Source of the DNA: Arthrobacter_B sp038069765
Lineage (GTDB): Bacteria; Actinomycetota; Actinomycetes; Actinomycetales; Micrococcaceae
Reading direction: 5' to 3'
DNA: 64,000 nt
Assembly: GCF_038069765.1 (NCBI RefSeq)
Contig: NZ_JBBPFS010000001.1
Location: 124,001 to 188,000, forward strand
The notes under the pieces were generated by a model. It was given only the letters and a program-made list of their open reading frames with translations, did no database searches and had not been told where the DNA came from. Each line of letters opens with the position of its first letter. Position 1 is the first letter of the stretch. The translations under genes were made by a program, and so were the position numbers. Below are positions 22,052-31,628 of this stretch, piece after piece.

Positions 22052-23839
22052 CTACAGGCCCAGGTCGGCCGAGAAGTTGCCTTCTTCGAGCCGTGCCTTC
22101 AGCGTCTGCAGGAAGCGTCCTGCATCGGCGCCGTCCACCAGGCGGTGGTCGTAGGACAGGGACAGGTACATCATGGAGCGGATGGCAATGGTGTCATTGC
22201 CCTCGGCGTCGGTCAGGACGACGGGACGCTTCACGATCGCACCGGTGCCCAGGATGCCCACCTGCGGCTGGTTGATGATCGGGGTGTCGAAGAGCGCGCC
22301 CACGGAACCGATGTTGGTGATCGTGAACGTTCCGCCGGAAAGCTCGTCGGGTCCGATCTTGCCGTTCTTGGTCCGCGAACCGACGTCGCCGATGCGCTTG
22401 GCCAGACCGGCGATGTTCAGGTCGCCGGCATCATTGATGACCGGAACCAGCAGGCCCTTTTCGGTATCCACGGCGATCGCCAGGTGCTCGGCGTCGTGGT
22501 ACGTGATCTGCTGGGCTTCCGAATCGTAGGAAGCGTTCAGCTTCGGGTGCTGCTTCAGGGCTTCGGTCACTGCCTTGGCAATGAACGGCAGGAAGGTGAG
22601 CTTCGCGCCGTTCTGGGCCGCGAACGATTCCTTGGCGGAGGCGCGCAGCTTGGCGATGCGCGTCATGTCCACTTCCTGGACCTGGGTCAGCTGCGCGGAA
22701 ACCTGCAGCGACTCGACCATGCGGCGGGCGATCGTCTGGCGGATCCGCGGTGCCTTCACCGTGGTGCCGCGCAGCTTGGCGCTTGCTTCGCTGATCTGTG
22801 CCGGTGCTGCCTTGTCCGAGGACGAGGACGAGGAAGCCGGGGACGCAGCCGGTGCGGCGGCGGGCTTGGACTCCGCTGCCTTCTTGGCTTCGGCAGCCTC
22901 CAGGACATCCTGCTTGCGGATGCGGCCGGCCACGCCGGAACCCTTGACCGTGGACAGGTCCACGCCGTGCTGGTTGGCAAGCTTGCGCACCAGCGGGGTG
23001 ACGTAGGTGCCTTCGGACTCGGAGGCGGCGGGAGCATCCTGCTTCGGAGCTTCCTGCTTGGGAGCCTCAGCCTTGGGCTCAGGCTTCTTCTCCTGCTTCG
23101 GGGCAGGTGCTTCTTCCTTCTTCGGCTCTGCAGCCGGGGCTTCACGCTCGTCGTTGGAGGCTGCCGCTACGGGCTCGGCTTCCTTCGGCTCGGCCTTGGC
23201 CGGAGCGGCGGCACCGGAACCGATGACGGCCAGAACGGCGCCAACCTCGGCGGTGTCGTCCTCGTTGACGCGGATTTCCAGCAGCTTGCCGGCAACGGGG
23301 GAGGGGATCTCGGTGTCGACCTTGTCGGTGGAGACCTCGAGCAGCGGCTCGTCAACCTCGACGTCGTCGCCCACGGCCTTCAGCCAGCGGGTGACGGTGC
23401 CTTCGGTGACGGACTCGCCCAGTGCAGGCAGGGTGACGTCGGTGCCTTCGCCGGAGCCGCTCTCAGCGCCGGAGTCGGAGGACTCGGCGGGAGCTTCCGG
23501 TGCCGGAGCTTCCTCGGCGGGGGCCTCTTCGGCTGCCTGCGCGGAGGGGGCTTCCTGGTTGGCGGCGCTGCCGCCGTCGTCCATCTGCTCGCCGGAACCG
23601 GAGCCGTCGCCGATGCGGACGAGTGCCTCGCCCACTTCGGCGGTCTCGTCTTCGGCAACGAGGATTTCTTCAATGACGCCGGCAATCGGCGACGGGATTT
23701 CGGTGTCCACCTTGTCGGTGGAAACTTCCAGCAGCGGCTCGTCTACCTCGACGCTGTCGCCCACGGCCTTGAGCCAGCGGGTGACGGTGCCTTCGGTGAC
23801 GCTTTCACCAAGGGCGGGTAAGTTCACGGTTTCAGACAT
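22052..23839 (-). CDS. sucB: 2-oxoglutarate dehydrogenase E2, dihydrolipoamide succinyltransferase type (595 aa)
   Basis: Central enzyme that moves acyl groups from E1 to CoA. Two lipoyl domains at residues 1-76 and ~134-208 carry Lys43 and Lys173 in identical STDKVDTE loops. Long Ala/Pro/Glu linkers follow, then an E3/E1-binding domain (~285-325, VTPLVRKLANQHGVDLST) and the catalytic domain with His565 and Asp569 (SYDHRLVDGAD). In actinobacteria, E2 proteins of this kind may serve both pyruvate and 2-oxoglutarate complexes, so the name sucB is tentative. It follows lpdA on the same strand with a hairpin between. Confidence 0.92.
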   Translation of the reverse strand: MSETVNLPALGESVTEGTVTRWLKAVGDSVEVDEPLLEVSTDKVDTEIPSPIAGVIEEILVAEDETAEVGEALVRIGDGSGSGEQMDDGGSAANQEAPSAQAAEEAPAEEAPAPEAPAESSDSGAESGSGEGTDVTLPALGESVTEGTVTRWLKAVGDDVEVDEPLLEVSTDKVDTEIPSPVAGKLLEIRVNEDDTAEVGAVLAVIGSGAAAPAKAEPKEAEPVAAASNDEREAPAAEPKKEEAPAPKQEKKPEPKAEAPKQEAPKQDAPAASESEGTYVTPLVRKLANQHGVDLSTVKGSGVAGRIRKQDVLEAAEAKKAAESKPAAAPAASPASSSSSSDKAAPAQISEASAKLRGTTVKAPRIRQTIARRMVESLQVSAQLTQVQEVDMTRIAKLRASAKESFAAQNGAKLTFLPFIAKAVTEALKQHPKLNASYDSEAQQITYHDAEHLAIAVDTEKGLLVPVINDAGDLNIAGLAKRIGDVGSRTKNGKIGPDELSGGTFTITNIGSVGALFDTPIINQPQVGILGTGAIVKRPVVLTDAEGNDTIAIRSMMYLSLSYDHRLVDGADAGRFLQTLKARLEEGNFSADLGL

Positions 23840-23906
23840 ATTGTCCCCGTTTCTCCTTATTAGATCTGTTGACCAGCCGTACCGCTGGTGCTGGTGGTGG
23901 AAAGCC

Positions 23907-23941
23907 TAGTGCACCCGGAGGGTTGGCTGCCGGGTGCACTA
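23907..23941 (-). terminator. Hairpin between lpdA and sucB
   Basis: A 12-bp stem TAGTGCACCCGG / CCGGGTGCACTA with an 11-nt loop follows the lpdA stop. No T-run is seen, so it may allow partial read-through into sucB and set different levels of E3 and E2. Confidence 0.6.
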
Positions 23942-23958
23942 AGCAGGTGATTCTTGTC

Positions 23959-25341
23959 CTAGCCGTGCAGCGGCTTGCCGGCGAGGGCCATGGCGGCCTC
24001 ACCGAGGGCTTCGTTCTGCGTCGGGTGGGCGTGCAGCAGGCTCGCCAGGTCCTCCGGGTAGGCTTCCCAGTTCACGATCAGCTGCGCTTCGCCGATCTGC
24101 TCGCCGATGCGACCGCCGATCATGTGGACGCCCACGATGGGGCCGTCCTTTTCGCGGACCATCTTGATCAGGCCGGAGGAGCCCAGGATGGAGGTCTTGC
24201 CGTTGCCGGCCAGGTTGTATTCCTGGACCTGGACGTTCTCGTCGCCCAGCTTGGCCTTGGCTGCCTTTTCGGTCAGGCCCACCGAAGCAATTTCCGGCTC
24301 GCAGTAGGTAACCTTCGGGATGTTGACGTCTTCGACGATGACCGGCTTGAGGCCGGCGATCTCCTCGGCCACGAAGATGCCCTGCTGGAAGCCGCGGTGG
24401 GCCAGCTGCAGGCCGGGAACGATGTCGCCGACGGCGTACACGTTGCCCACGCCGGTGTGCAAGCGGTCGTTGGTGATGACGAAGCCGCGGTCCATGGTCA
24501 GGCCGGCTTCTTCGTAGCCCAGGTTGGCGGTAACCGGTCCGCGGCCCACGGCCACGAGCATCAGGTCAGCTTCATAGGTCTTGCCGTCGGCAAGCGTGAC
24601 GACAACGCCGTCGTCGTTCTGCTTTACGTTGTCGAAGAAGATCCCGGTGCTGAACTTGATGCCGCGCTTCTTGTACGCACGCTCCAGCTGCTTGATGATT
24701 GCAGCGTCTTCGTTCGGGACCAGAGAGGGCAGGCCCTCAATGATGGTGACGTCCACGCCGAAGGAGTTCCAGACCGAGGCGAACTCGACGCCGATGACGC
24801 CGCCGCCCAGAATGATGGCGCTCTTGGGGATGGTGTCCATCTTCAGGGCCTGGTCCGAAGTGATGACCTTGCCGCCGATTTCCAGTCCCGGCAGTGAGCG
24901 GGAGTAGGAGCCGGTGGCCAGGATGATGTTGGCGCCGGTGTAGGTCTCACCGTTGACCTCAATGGTCTTTTCGCTGGTGAGCTTGCCTTCACCCTCAATA
25001 ACGGTGATGCCCTTGGACTTGATCAGGCCCTGCAGGCCGCGGAACTTGCCCGCAATGATGTTGTCCTTGTAGGAGTTGACCGCCGTCATGTCCACGGAAT
25101 CGAAGGTGGCGTTGATGCCGTACTTCGATGCGGACTTGGCGTTCTCGGCGATTTCCGCCGAGTGCAGCAGCGCCTTGGTGGGGATGCAGCCGTTGTGCAG
25201 GCAGGTGCCGCCCAGCTTTCCCTTTTCAATGAGTCCTACGGAGAAACCCAGCTCCACGGAGCGAAGGGCTGCGGCGTAACCGCCGCTTCCTCCTCCAAGG
25301 ATCAGGATGTCGAATTCTTGCGCAGTTGCCTTTTCGGCCAC
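23959..25341 (-). CDS. lpdA: Dihydrolipoyl dehydrogenase, E3 (460 aa)
   Basis: FAD enzyme that re-oxidises dihydrolipoyl groups of E2 with NAD+. N-terminal FAD site ILGGGSGGYAAALR, redox pair Cys47 and Cys52 (GGTCLHNGCIPTK), NAD site ILGGGVIGVEFAS, second FAD motif VYAVGDIVPG, and the C-terminal HAHPTQNEA with the catalytic His-Glu pair (~439/444). Full length. Start is GTG with GAGGGAG upstream. It lies before sucB and shares its function; the E1 gene is not in this window. Confidence 0.96.
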   Translation of the reverse strand: MAEKATAQEFDILILGGGSGGYAAALRSVELGFSVGLIEKGKLGGTCLHNGCIPTKALLHSAEIAENAKSASKYGINATFDSVDMTAVNSYKDNIIAGKFRGLQGLIKSKGITVIEGEGKLTSEKTIEVNGETYTGANIILATGSYSRSLPGLEIGGKVITSDQALKMDTIPKSAIILGGGVIGVEFASVWNSFGVDVTIIEGLPSLVPNEDAAIIKQLERAYKKRGIKFSTGIFFDNVKQNDDGVVVTLADGKTYEADLMLVAVGRGPVTANLGYEEAGLTMDRGFVITNDRLHTGVGNVYAVGDIVPGLQLAHRGFQQGIFVAEEIAGLKPVIVEDVNIPKVTYCEPEIASVGLTEKAAKAKLGDENVQVQEYNLAGNGKTSILGSSGLIKMVREKDGPIVGVHMIGGRIGEQIGEAQLIVNWEAYPEDLASLLHAHPTQNEALGEAAMALAGKPLHG

Positions 25342-25545
25342 TTGGACGCTCCCTCGCGTAATCGGTGACGCACATGGGCGCGTCGTTTTAGTGATTTGGG
25401 CGGTTGTGATTGTCTCTCACACTATCCCGCCGGCAGGCCTCCATCCACTCGGTGAAGGCCCGCTGGCGGGAAGTGTAACGAGAAACACCAGTCACAACAG
25501 TCGTTCCGGGTGGTCCCTGTACGGGGCCGGTGCTATAGGCCGCGC

Positions 25546-27078
25546 CTAGGCGGAGCGGGACACCACGTCTTCGGCGTACGCAACAAGCGTGCGGACGGCG
25601 ACGCCGGTGCCTTCCTTGGGCGTGTAGCCGTAGGGCGATCCTTCGTTGAAGGCCGGGCCGGCGATGTCGAGGTGGGCCCAGGGAATCTTGACGCCGTCGA
25701 CCTCGCCGACAAATTCGCGCAGGAAGCTGGCGGCCGTCATCATGCCGCCGAACCGCTCGCCGTGGTTGGCGATGTCCGCGACGGAGGAATCCAGGCTGGC
25801 GCGCAGTTCTTCGGGAATGGGCATCGGCCAGAAGAGTTCTCCGGAGCGGTCCGCGGCGGCCTTCACGGCGTCGCGCACGCCTTCCTCGCCCATGACGGCC
25901 GAGACCCGGTTGCCCAGGGCGATCATCTGCGCGCCGGTGAGGGTGGCAACGTCGATCAGTACGTCCGGAGCCTCCTCGGAGGCAGCGACCAGGCCGTCGG
26001 CCATGACCAGGCGGCCTTCGGCGTCGGTGTTCAGGACTTCCACGGTGCGGCCGCCGTAGGTCGTCATGACGTCGCCGGGGCGCTGGGCAGTACCCGAGGG
26101 CATGTTCTCGGCCAGGCACAGCCAGGCAGTGACTTTGAGGGGCAGCCCGAGTTCAGCGATCGCCAGCAGGGCGTTCAGGACGACGGCGGCGCCGCCCATG
26201 TCGCACTTCATGGTCTGCATGCCGGCGGCCGGCTTCAGGGACAGTCCGCCGGAATCAAAGGTGATGCCCTTGCCGACCAGCGCGAGCTTGGCCTTGGCAC
26301 GCTGCGGCGCGTATTCCACCTTGACCATGCGCGGCGGACGGGAAGAACCCTTGCCTACACCGATCAGTCCGCCGAAGCCGTCGCGCTCAAGCTTCTTTTC
26401 GTCCATGACCGTGACCTTGACCTTCGCCGACAGCGGCTTGGCCAGGTCCTTGGCGGCGGAGGCGAAGGTTTCCGGATAGAGGTGGCTCGGAGGCTGGTTC
26501 ACCAGGGTGCGGGTGGCGTTCACGGCCCGGCCCAGGATCCGGGCACGTTCCAGCGCCGGCTTCAGTGCCTTCTCCTCGGCGGCGGGAGTAACAACGATGA
26601 TGCTGCGGACCGGTTCCTTGGGTGCGGTGGCCTTGTCCGTGCGGTGCTCGGTGTAGCTGTAGGCGCCGAACAGGGCGCCCTCGGCAACTGCGGCTGCGTC
26701 GGCCACGGTGGCGGCGGGCAGGGCCAGGGCCACCGATTCGGTGCCGGCCAGCTGGCGGACTGCGGATCCCGCAGCGCGGCGCAGGGCCTCTTCGCTCAGG
26801 GGAACCCCTGCGGTGACCTTGCCGACGCCGGCCAGGACAAGCATCTCTGCTTCGAGTTCGGGCAGTCCGGGCAGGCGGTGGACCTCGTCTGCGGCACCGG
26901 TGACTCCGAGGAGGGGCAGGGACGCGGCGAGGGCCGAAGCGGCCTTCGGGCTCAGCGGGCTTTCAACCAGAACGGGGCCGCCGGAGGTCTGGCCAATTCC
27001 CACTACCAGTGCCTGGGCCGGCACTTTCTGCACGTCCCGGGAGACCACCGACAGATTTGGCTCGTTCGTTTTGACCAC
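25546..27078 (-). CDS. pepA: M17 leucyl aminopeptidase (510 aa)
   Basis: Cytoplasmic zinc/manganese aminopeptidase that removes N-terminal residues from peptides. The C-terminal catalytic domain shows LVGKGITFDSGGLSLKP, MKCDMGGAAVV and the signature NTDAEGRLVMADGL, which contain the metal ligands. The N-terminal ~170 residues are the variable macro-like domain. Start GTG with AAGGA upstream. With the tricorn protease at 17 kb, it could complete peptide turnover. Confidence 0.95.
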   Translation of the reverse strand: MVKTNEPNLSVVSRDVQKVPAQALVVGIGQTSGGPVLVESPLSPKAASALAASLPLLGVTGAADEVHRLPGLPELEAEMLVLAGVGKVTAGVPLSEEALRRAAGSAVRQLAGTESVALALPAATVADAAAVAEGALFGAYSYTEHRTDKATAPKEPVRSIIVVTPAAEEKALKPALERARILGRAVNATRTLVNQPPSHLYPETFASAAKDLAKPLSAKVKVTVMDEKKLERDGFGGLIGVGKGSSRPPRMVKVEYAPQRAKAKLALVGKGITFDSGGLSLKPAAGMQTMKCDMGGAAVVLNALLAIAELGLPLKVTAWLCLAENMPSGTAQRPGDVMTTYGGRTVEVLNTDAEGRLVMADGLVAASEEAPDVLIDVATLTGAQMIALGNRVSAVMGEEGVRDAVKAAADRSGELFWPMPIPEELRASLDSSVADIANHGERFGGMMTAASFLREFVGEVDGVKIPWAHLDIAGPAFNEGSPYGYTPKEGTGVAVRTLVAYAEDVVSRSA

Positions 27079-27384
27079 GAAGTTTCATCCTTACGTTTGC
27101 ACGAATTTGGTTGCTGGTGCCGCGTACTCCCGCGTCCCGCGTAATGCCGGAGCGGCTCCTCAGTACAGATCGTAGTCTCTTGCCGGCGCCGCAGCGGCCC
27201 GTGAAGCGGGAGTGCGCCCTCGGCGGACGGGAATGAAACGCAGGGACGGCGGCGTTTACCCTTGAGTAAACAGCGCACCCTGCGCCGCCCCAGCCGCGAG
27301 CGGAGATTTCCTCCGCAGCCTGAGCGGGGACACCACCGCAAACCTCGGGAGACCGAAGCACATGGAAGCACTGAAGGGGAAGAC
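27079..27384. promoter_or_regulatory. Divergent promoter region of pepA and PAC2 gene with an 18-bp palindrome
   Basis: About 306 bp without a supported gene. A perfect palindrome GTTTAC-n6-GTAAAC lies at 27254-27271, a good operator candidate between the two divergent genes. A TAGTCT hexamer is present near 27174, but its start site cannot be assigned. The frame of the PAC2 gene remains open upstream to 27262, without a suitable ribosome site. Confidence 0.4.
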
Positions 27385-28428
27385 ATGCTTGATCCGCTGA
27401 CCCTGTTCAATCTGAATCCGGAGGTGGCTGACGACGCCGACCTGCACGGGTTGCAGCTTCTGATGGGCTTTACCGGCTTTGCCGAGGCCGGCCACGTCGT
27501 CTCCCAAATCCGCGACGAGCTGCTGGAAACGCTCGATCATGACCTGGTGGCGTCCTTCGACGTCGACCAGCTCATCGACTACCGCGCCCGCCGCCCCCAG
27601 ATCGCCTTTGCAGAAGACCACCTGGCGGACTACGAGCCGCCGCTGCTTAACCTCTACCGGCTTTACGACGGCCTGGGCGAGCCCTTCCTCTTCCTGACCG
27701 GGTTCGAACCCGACGTGCAGTGGGAACGGTTCGCCGCCGCCGTCGTGCATCTGGCCAAGACCTTTGACGTGCAGCAGGTGAGCTGGATCCACTCGATCCC
27801 CATGCCCGTGCCGCACACCCGCCCGGTGGGCGTGACCGTCCACGGCAACCGGCCCGACCTCATGGCGGGCATCAGCTCCTGGCGGCCTAGCGCGCAGATC
27901 CAGGCAGCAGTGGGCCACATCCTGGAGCTGCGCCTGACGCAGGCAGGAGTCGACGTCGTCGGCCACGCCATGCACGTGCCGCACTATTTGGCGGAAGCGG
28001 AGTTCCCGCCTGCGGCGGTGGCGGGCCTGGAGTACCTGGGCGCGGCCGCGTCACTGGTGCTGCCCACCGACCGGCTGCGCGAAGCCGGACGCGACGTCGA
28101 ACGCCAGATCGCCGAACAGGTGGAGGCCTCGGCGGAAGTCAAGGGCGTTGTGGCTACGCTGGAGAAGCGCTACGACGAATATACGGACAGCACCGTGCGC
28201 CGTTCCCTGCTCGTGAAGGACAACGACGAGCTTGCGGATGCGGAGGAACTCGGGGCTGCGGTCGAGGCATATTTGGCCAGCCCGCAGGCCGAGGAGGAAT
28301 CCGAGGCGCTGTGGCCGGAGAATCATGAAAGCTTAACGGAGGACTCAGAAACTGGTGGGAACACTGACACGTCGGGACAGCCGGGCCGGGAGTCCGGAAC
28401 GGCACCGCGGGACTACCCCAGGGACTAA
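27385..28428 (+). CDS. PAC2-family proteasome-assembly-chaperone-like protein (347 aa)
   Basis: Start ATG at 27385 follows GAAGGGG. The PAC2 domain covers most of the protein: LLMGFTGFAEAGHVVSQI, VASFDVDQLIDYRARRP, then FLTGFEPDVQWERFAAAV and WIHSIPMPVPHTRPVGVT. The C-terminal ~70 residues are acidic and of low complexity. Homologues are widespread in proteasome-bearing actinobacteria, though their function is not proven. It starts divergently from pepA and precedes the MFS gene by 18 bp, suggesting co-transcription. Confidence 0.9.
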   Translation: MLDPLTLFNLNPEVADDADLHGLQLLMGFTGFAEAGHVVSQIRDELLETLDHDLVASFDVDQLIDYRARRPQIAFAEDHLADYEPPLLNLYRLYDGLGEPFLFLTGFEPDVQWERFAAAVVHLAKTFDVQQVSWIHSIPMPVPHTRPVGVTVHGNRPDLMAGISSWRPSAQIQAAVGHILELRLTQAGVDVVGHAMHVPHYLAEAEFPPAAVAGLEYLGAAASLVLPTDRLREAGRDVERQIAEQVEASAEVKGVVATLEKRYDEYTDSTVRRSLLVKDNDELADAEELGAAVEAYLASPQAEEESEALWPENHESLTEDSETGGNTDTSGQPGRESGTAPRDYPRD

Positions 28429-28446
28429 CGGCACGGAGGTGCTGCC

Positions 28447-29829
28447 GTGAACAGCACCCGCGCCTGGCTCGTCTGGGGCATCAGTGTCCTGGCCTATCTT
28501 GCCGCCGTAACCCAGCGGACGACTTTCGGTGTTGCCGGGCTGGAGGCCACCGAGCGGTTTGACGCCACTGCCTCCATCCTTTCGGTTTTTACCGTGGTGC
28601 AGCTGCTGGTGTACGCCGGACTGCAGATTCCCGTCGGCGTTCTCGTGGACAGGTTCGGCCCCCGCCTGCTGATTGCCGGCGGTGCCGCGCTGATGCTGGC
28701 CGGACAGCTGCAGCTGGCCACCGCCGACTCGGTGGGCGGCGGCATCCTTGGCCGTTCGCTGGTGGGTGCCGGTGACGCCCTGACCTTCATCAGCGTCCTT
28801 CGGCTGCTGCCGGCCTGGTTCGACGGCCGGCACATCCCCGTCCTGACCCAGTGGACCGGCATCATCGGCCAGCTGGGCCAGATTGCCAGCGCGGTTCCGT
28901 TCGCGTTTGTCCTGCATAAATTCGGCTGGAACACTGCCTTTGTATCCGCGGCGTCCCTCTCCGTCCTGACCCTCGTCCTCACCCTGCTTGTGGTGCGCAA
29001 CCGTCCCCGCGGGGCTGAGGCGCCGCCGCTGCTGCCCCTTCGCCAAACCGCCACGTCGCTCGCCGAGGCCTTCCGGCAGCCCGGCACGAGGCTGGGCATG
29101 TGGACCCACTTCACCATCCAGTTCCCGGGGACCGTCTTTGTCATGATGTGGGGCTTCCCGTACCTGGTCAGTGCCGAAGGAGTGGAATCCTCCCGGGCAT
29201 CGGCCCTGATGACCCTGTTTGTTGTGGTAGCGGTGGTATGCGGTCCGTGGCTGGGCTCCTGGGTGGGGCGCCACCCGCTGCGGCGGTCCACCATGGTGCT
29301 CCTGATCGCTGCCGCCATGGCCGGCGCCTGGCTCTCCGTACTGCTGTATCCGGGTCCGGCACCGCTGTGGCTGCTCGCGGTGCTGGTGGCCGTGCTGGCT
29401 GTCGGCGGACCCGGGTCCATGATCGGCTTTGATTTCGCCCGGACTTACAACCCGGGCCACCGGCTGGGCACTGCCACGGGCATTGTGAACATCGGCGGGT
29501 TCATCGCCTCGCTGGTTTCCATGTACCTGATCGGGGTGGTGCTGGATGTGCTGAACGCCTCCGGCTTTTCCGGGGGAGACCTGTATGCCCTGGATTCATT
29601 CCGGATTGCGCTTGCCGTCCAGTTCGCGGTGATGGCCCTGGGGGTCGCCGGTATCCTCCGGACCAGGTCCCGGGTCCGCGCTCGCATGGCCGAGAACGGA
29701 CTCCGGCTGCCGCCGCTGAGGCAGGCCATTGCCCGGGAACGGCAGGCGAAGCAGGCTGCCCGCAGGTCCCGGCAGGGCGGGGGCGGTCCCGCCGGCGATG
29801 CCGGTGCCGCCGAGTCCGGCTCCGAGTAG
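28447..29829 (+). CDS. Major facilitator superfamily transporter (460 aa)
   Basis: Twelve hydrophobic segments fit an MFS permease. The motif A-like loop GVLVDRFGPRLLIAGGAAL between helices 2 and 3 is clear. The C-terminus is a soluble basic tail (RERQAKQAARRSRQGGGG). Start GTG with GGAGG upstream. No substrate can be read from the sequence. It closely follows the PAC2 gene. Confidence 0.88.
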   Translation: MNSTRAWLVWGISVLAYLAAVTQRTTFGVAGLEATERFDATASILSVFTVVQLLVYAGLQIPVGVLVDRFGPRLLIAGGAALMLAGQLQLATADSVGGGILGRSLVGAGDALTFISVLRLLPAWFDGRHIPVLTQWTGIIGQLGQIASAVPFAFVLHKFGWNTAFVSAASLSVLTLVLTLLVVRNRPRGAEAPPLLPLRQTATSLAEAFRQPGTRLGMWTHFTIQFPGTVFVMMWGFPYLVSAEGVESSRASALMTLFVVVAVVCGPWLGSWVGRHPLRRSTMVLLIAAAMAGAWLSVLLYPGPAPLWLLAVLVAVLAVGGPGSMIGFDFARTYNPGHRLGTATGIVNIGGFIASLVSMYLIGVVLDVLNASGFSGGDLYALDSFRIALAVQFAVMALGVAGILRTRSRVRARMAENGLRLPPLRQAIARERQAKQAARRSRQGGGGPAGDAGAAESGSE

Positions 29830-29839
29830 CGTCCGCGGG

Positions 29840-29869
29840 CGGCAGCACCGGCTCGGTGCCGAGCTGCCG
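29840..29869 (+). terminator. Terminator after the MFS gene
   Basis: A double stem CGGCAG-CACCG / CGGTG-...-CTGCCG with a GCT loop begins 10 bp after the stop; no T-run. Confidence 0.6.
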
Positions 29870-29875
29870 TGTCGA

Positions 29876-30004
29876 TGATCTGCAGGATGGATTCTCCGGA
29901 AAAGCCCCTGATCTGCACGATGGATCGCCTCCGTACCCGGCGTCCACATTGTGCAGATGACGCCATCGAGTTGGTGAACTGATCCTTCGTGCAGTTATGC
30001 AGAT
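29876..30004. repeat. Iterated ATCTGCA motif between MFS and DUF4192 genes
   Basis: TGATCTGCAGGATGGAT (29876-29892) recurs at 29909-29925 with one difference, 33 bp away. Two copies in the inverse direction (TGCAGAT) lie at 29952 and 29998. The rest of the 332-bp gap 29830-30161 holds no supported gene. Confidence 0.55.
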
Positions 30005-30161
30005 ACTCGTGCGGGTATGGGGCACGCCGTGGAGCAAATCCTTCGGATAGATGACCGGACTCTTCCTCCACGGCGGACAGCAGCACACCCATGCCGGGTT
30101 TGTGTCCACAGTTGCCCTGCGCCGGATGGCCGGGTTGCGGTGAGCGCGCGACTCTCGAGGC

Positions 30162-31628
30162 ATGACGAACTCTCCCAGCGGCCGATACGCGCAGGATCCG
30201 TTTCCGGTCAGCGGACCGGTGGACATCCTCGCCTTCATACCCCACAGCCTCGGTTTTGTTCCGCACGAGTCCCTGGTGCTCATGACCATGGATTCCTCGA
30301 GGCTCGGCGCCACGCTGCGGCTTGATTTGCCGGCCCCAGCGGTTGATTACTCGGATTTCGCAGTCCGGGTCACGGAGCTGCTGCGTTCCGACGGATCCGC
30401 CAACGGCGTCCTGATGGCGATGTACACCCACCGCAAGTGGAAGAAACCGGGCTTTCCGCCCCATCGCAGACTCATCGATCAGCTCGGCCGGCACCTCTCC
30501 GAGGCAGGGCTTCCCATCCGCGACGGGTGGCTCGTGTCAGACAGTACCTGGCGGGAGTACTTTTGCACCGACAGCGCCTGTTGCCCCTGGCCGGGCCACT
30601 CGCTGGGCCAGATCACCGACAGTACCCTCAGTGCCGAAATGGTCTTCCAGGGCAGCGCCTACGCGCGTTCCCTGGAAGAAGCCGTCGGCTGTGACCTGCC
30701 GCGGGAGTGGGCAAGCGCCGAAGATGCTGCACGGCACCGGACGCTGTACACCCGGCGGCTCACGGGGCGCTGGTGCCGGCGTTCCCAGTTTGCCTGCACC
30801 CTCGCATTCTGGGAGGCGTTGTGGAACGGGGCTGCGCCGGAGGAGCCGGGCGGGTCTGAGCGGCCCCCGGCGGGGAAGGGCTGCCCGCAGCTGCGCACGG
30901 ACCCCGAGGCGGCCGGTTTCCTACTGGCCAGCCTGCATGCCCGGCCGGTGCGCGACACCCTCTTGGTAATGGCCGCTCTGGGCAGCGGCGCCGCTCTGGA
31001 CGGGGCCGAGGCCTGCGGGCTGCTGTCAGACCAGGAGGGAGCACCGTTGCTGCCGCCAAACAGCGGACAGGCGCACGCCTGGCCGGCACCGGATGGGGGG
31101 TCGCCGGACTACGGTCCCGGAACGGCCGCGGACCCCGGCCGACGAGCAGTCCCCGCTGCGGTACCCGGAACGGCATCGGAGCCCGGCCCGCGGACGGTCC
31201 CGACACCGGGACCCGGGAGGGGCGGCGGGCTGCGAAGGAATGCTCCATCCGATCCGGGGCAGGATTTCCGTGACGTGCTGGTCGGTGCATATGCAGGAGT
31301 TCCGGACTGGGCCGGAATGGATGCGGCGTTTGCGGTCTTCAGTGAACTGCTTGCGGCCGCTTCAGGGGGCGGTACGGATGGAGCGCACGTCGACCGTGAA
31401 GCCGCCGCCGCCCTGCTCAGCCTCTTGGCGTGGGTCGAATGGGCTCGGGGGAGGGGGTCCCGGGCCCGGGTCTACCTGTCCCGGTGTCTGGAGGGTTATC
31501 CGGGGTACCGGTTGGCGGAACTGCTCGACGAGCTCCTGGCCACCGGCATGTTTCCGGTCTGGGCCCGAAACGCTGAAACCGCCTGGCGCTCAGCACCGGA
31601 ACAGAACCCGGGCACCGCCCGGGCCTAG
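30162..31628 (+). CDS. DUF4192 protein (488 aa)
   Basis: N-terminal domain with VDILAFIPHSLGFVPHESLVLM and the family signature WREYFCTDSACCPWPGH, where two cysteines and flanking residues may bind metal. A long Gly/Pro-rich, probably disordered region (~300-360) interrupts the fold before a helical C-terminal part (AAALLSLLAWVEWARG ... RVYLSRCLEGYPGYRLAELL). The family is actinobacterial and of unknown function. GACTCT stands 6 nt before ATG, a weaker match to the leaderless pattern seen elsewhere in the window. Confidence 0.88.
   Translation: MTNSPSGRYAQDPFPVSGPVDILAFIPHSLGFVPHESLVLMTMDSSRLGATLRLDLPAPAVDYSDFAVRVTELLRSDGSANGVLMAMYTHRKWKKPGFPPHRRLIDQLGRHLSEAGLPIRDGWLVSDSTWREYFCTDSACCPWPGHSLGQITDSTLSAEMVFQGSAYARSLEEAVGCDLPREWASAEDAARHRTLYTRRLTGRWCRRSQFACTLAFWEALWNGAAPEEPGGSERPPAGKGCPQLRTDPEAAGFLLASLHARPVRDTLLVMAALGSGAALDGAEACGLLSDQEGAPLLPPNSGQAHAWPAPDGGSPDYGPGTAADPGRRAVPAAVPGTASEPGPRTVPTPGPGRGGGLRRNAPSDPGQDFRDVLVGAYAGVPDWAGMDAAFAVFSELLAAASGGGTDGAHVDREAAAALLSLLAWVEWARGRGSRARVYLSRCLEGYPGYRLAELLDELLATGMFPVWARNAETAWRSAPEQNPGTARA

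Noticed and set aside
22028..23821. 597-codon open frame antisense to sucB
   Set aside because: Product is low-complexity Gly/Leu/Arg-rich; sucB on the other strand has full domain structure.
25510..27144. 544-codon frame antisense to pepA
   Set aside because: pepA has all M17 motifs; the antisense product has no recognisable domain.
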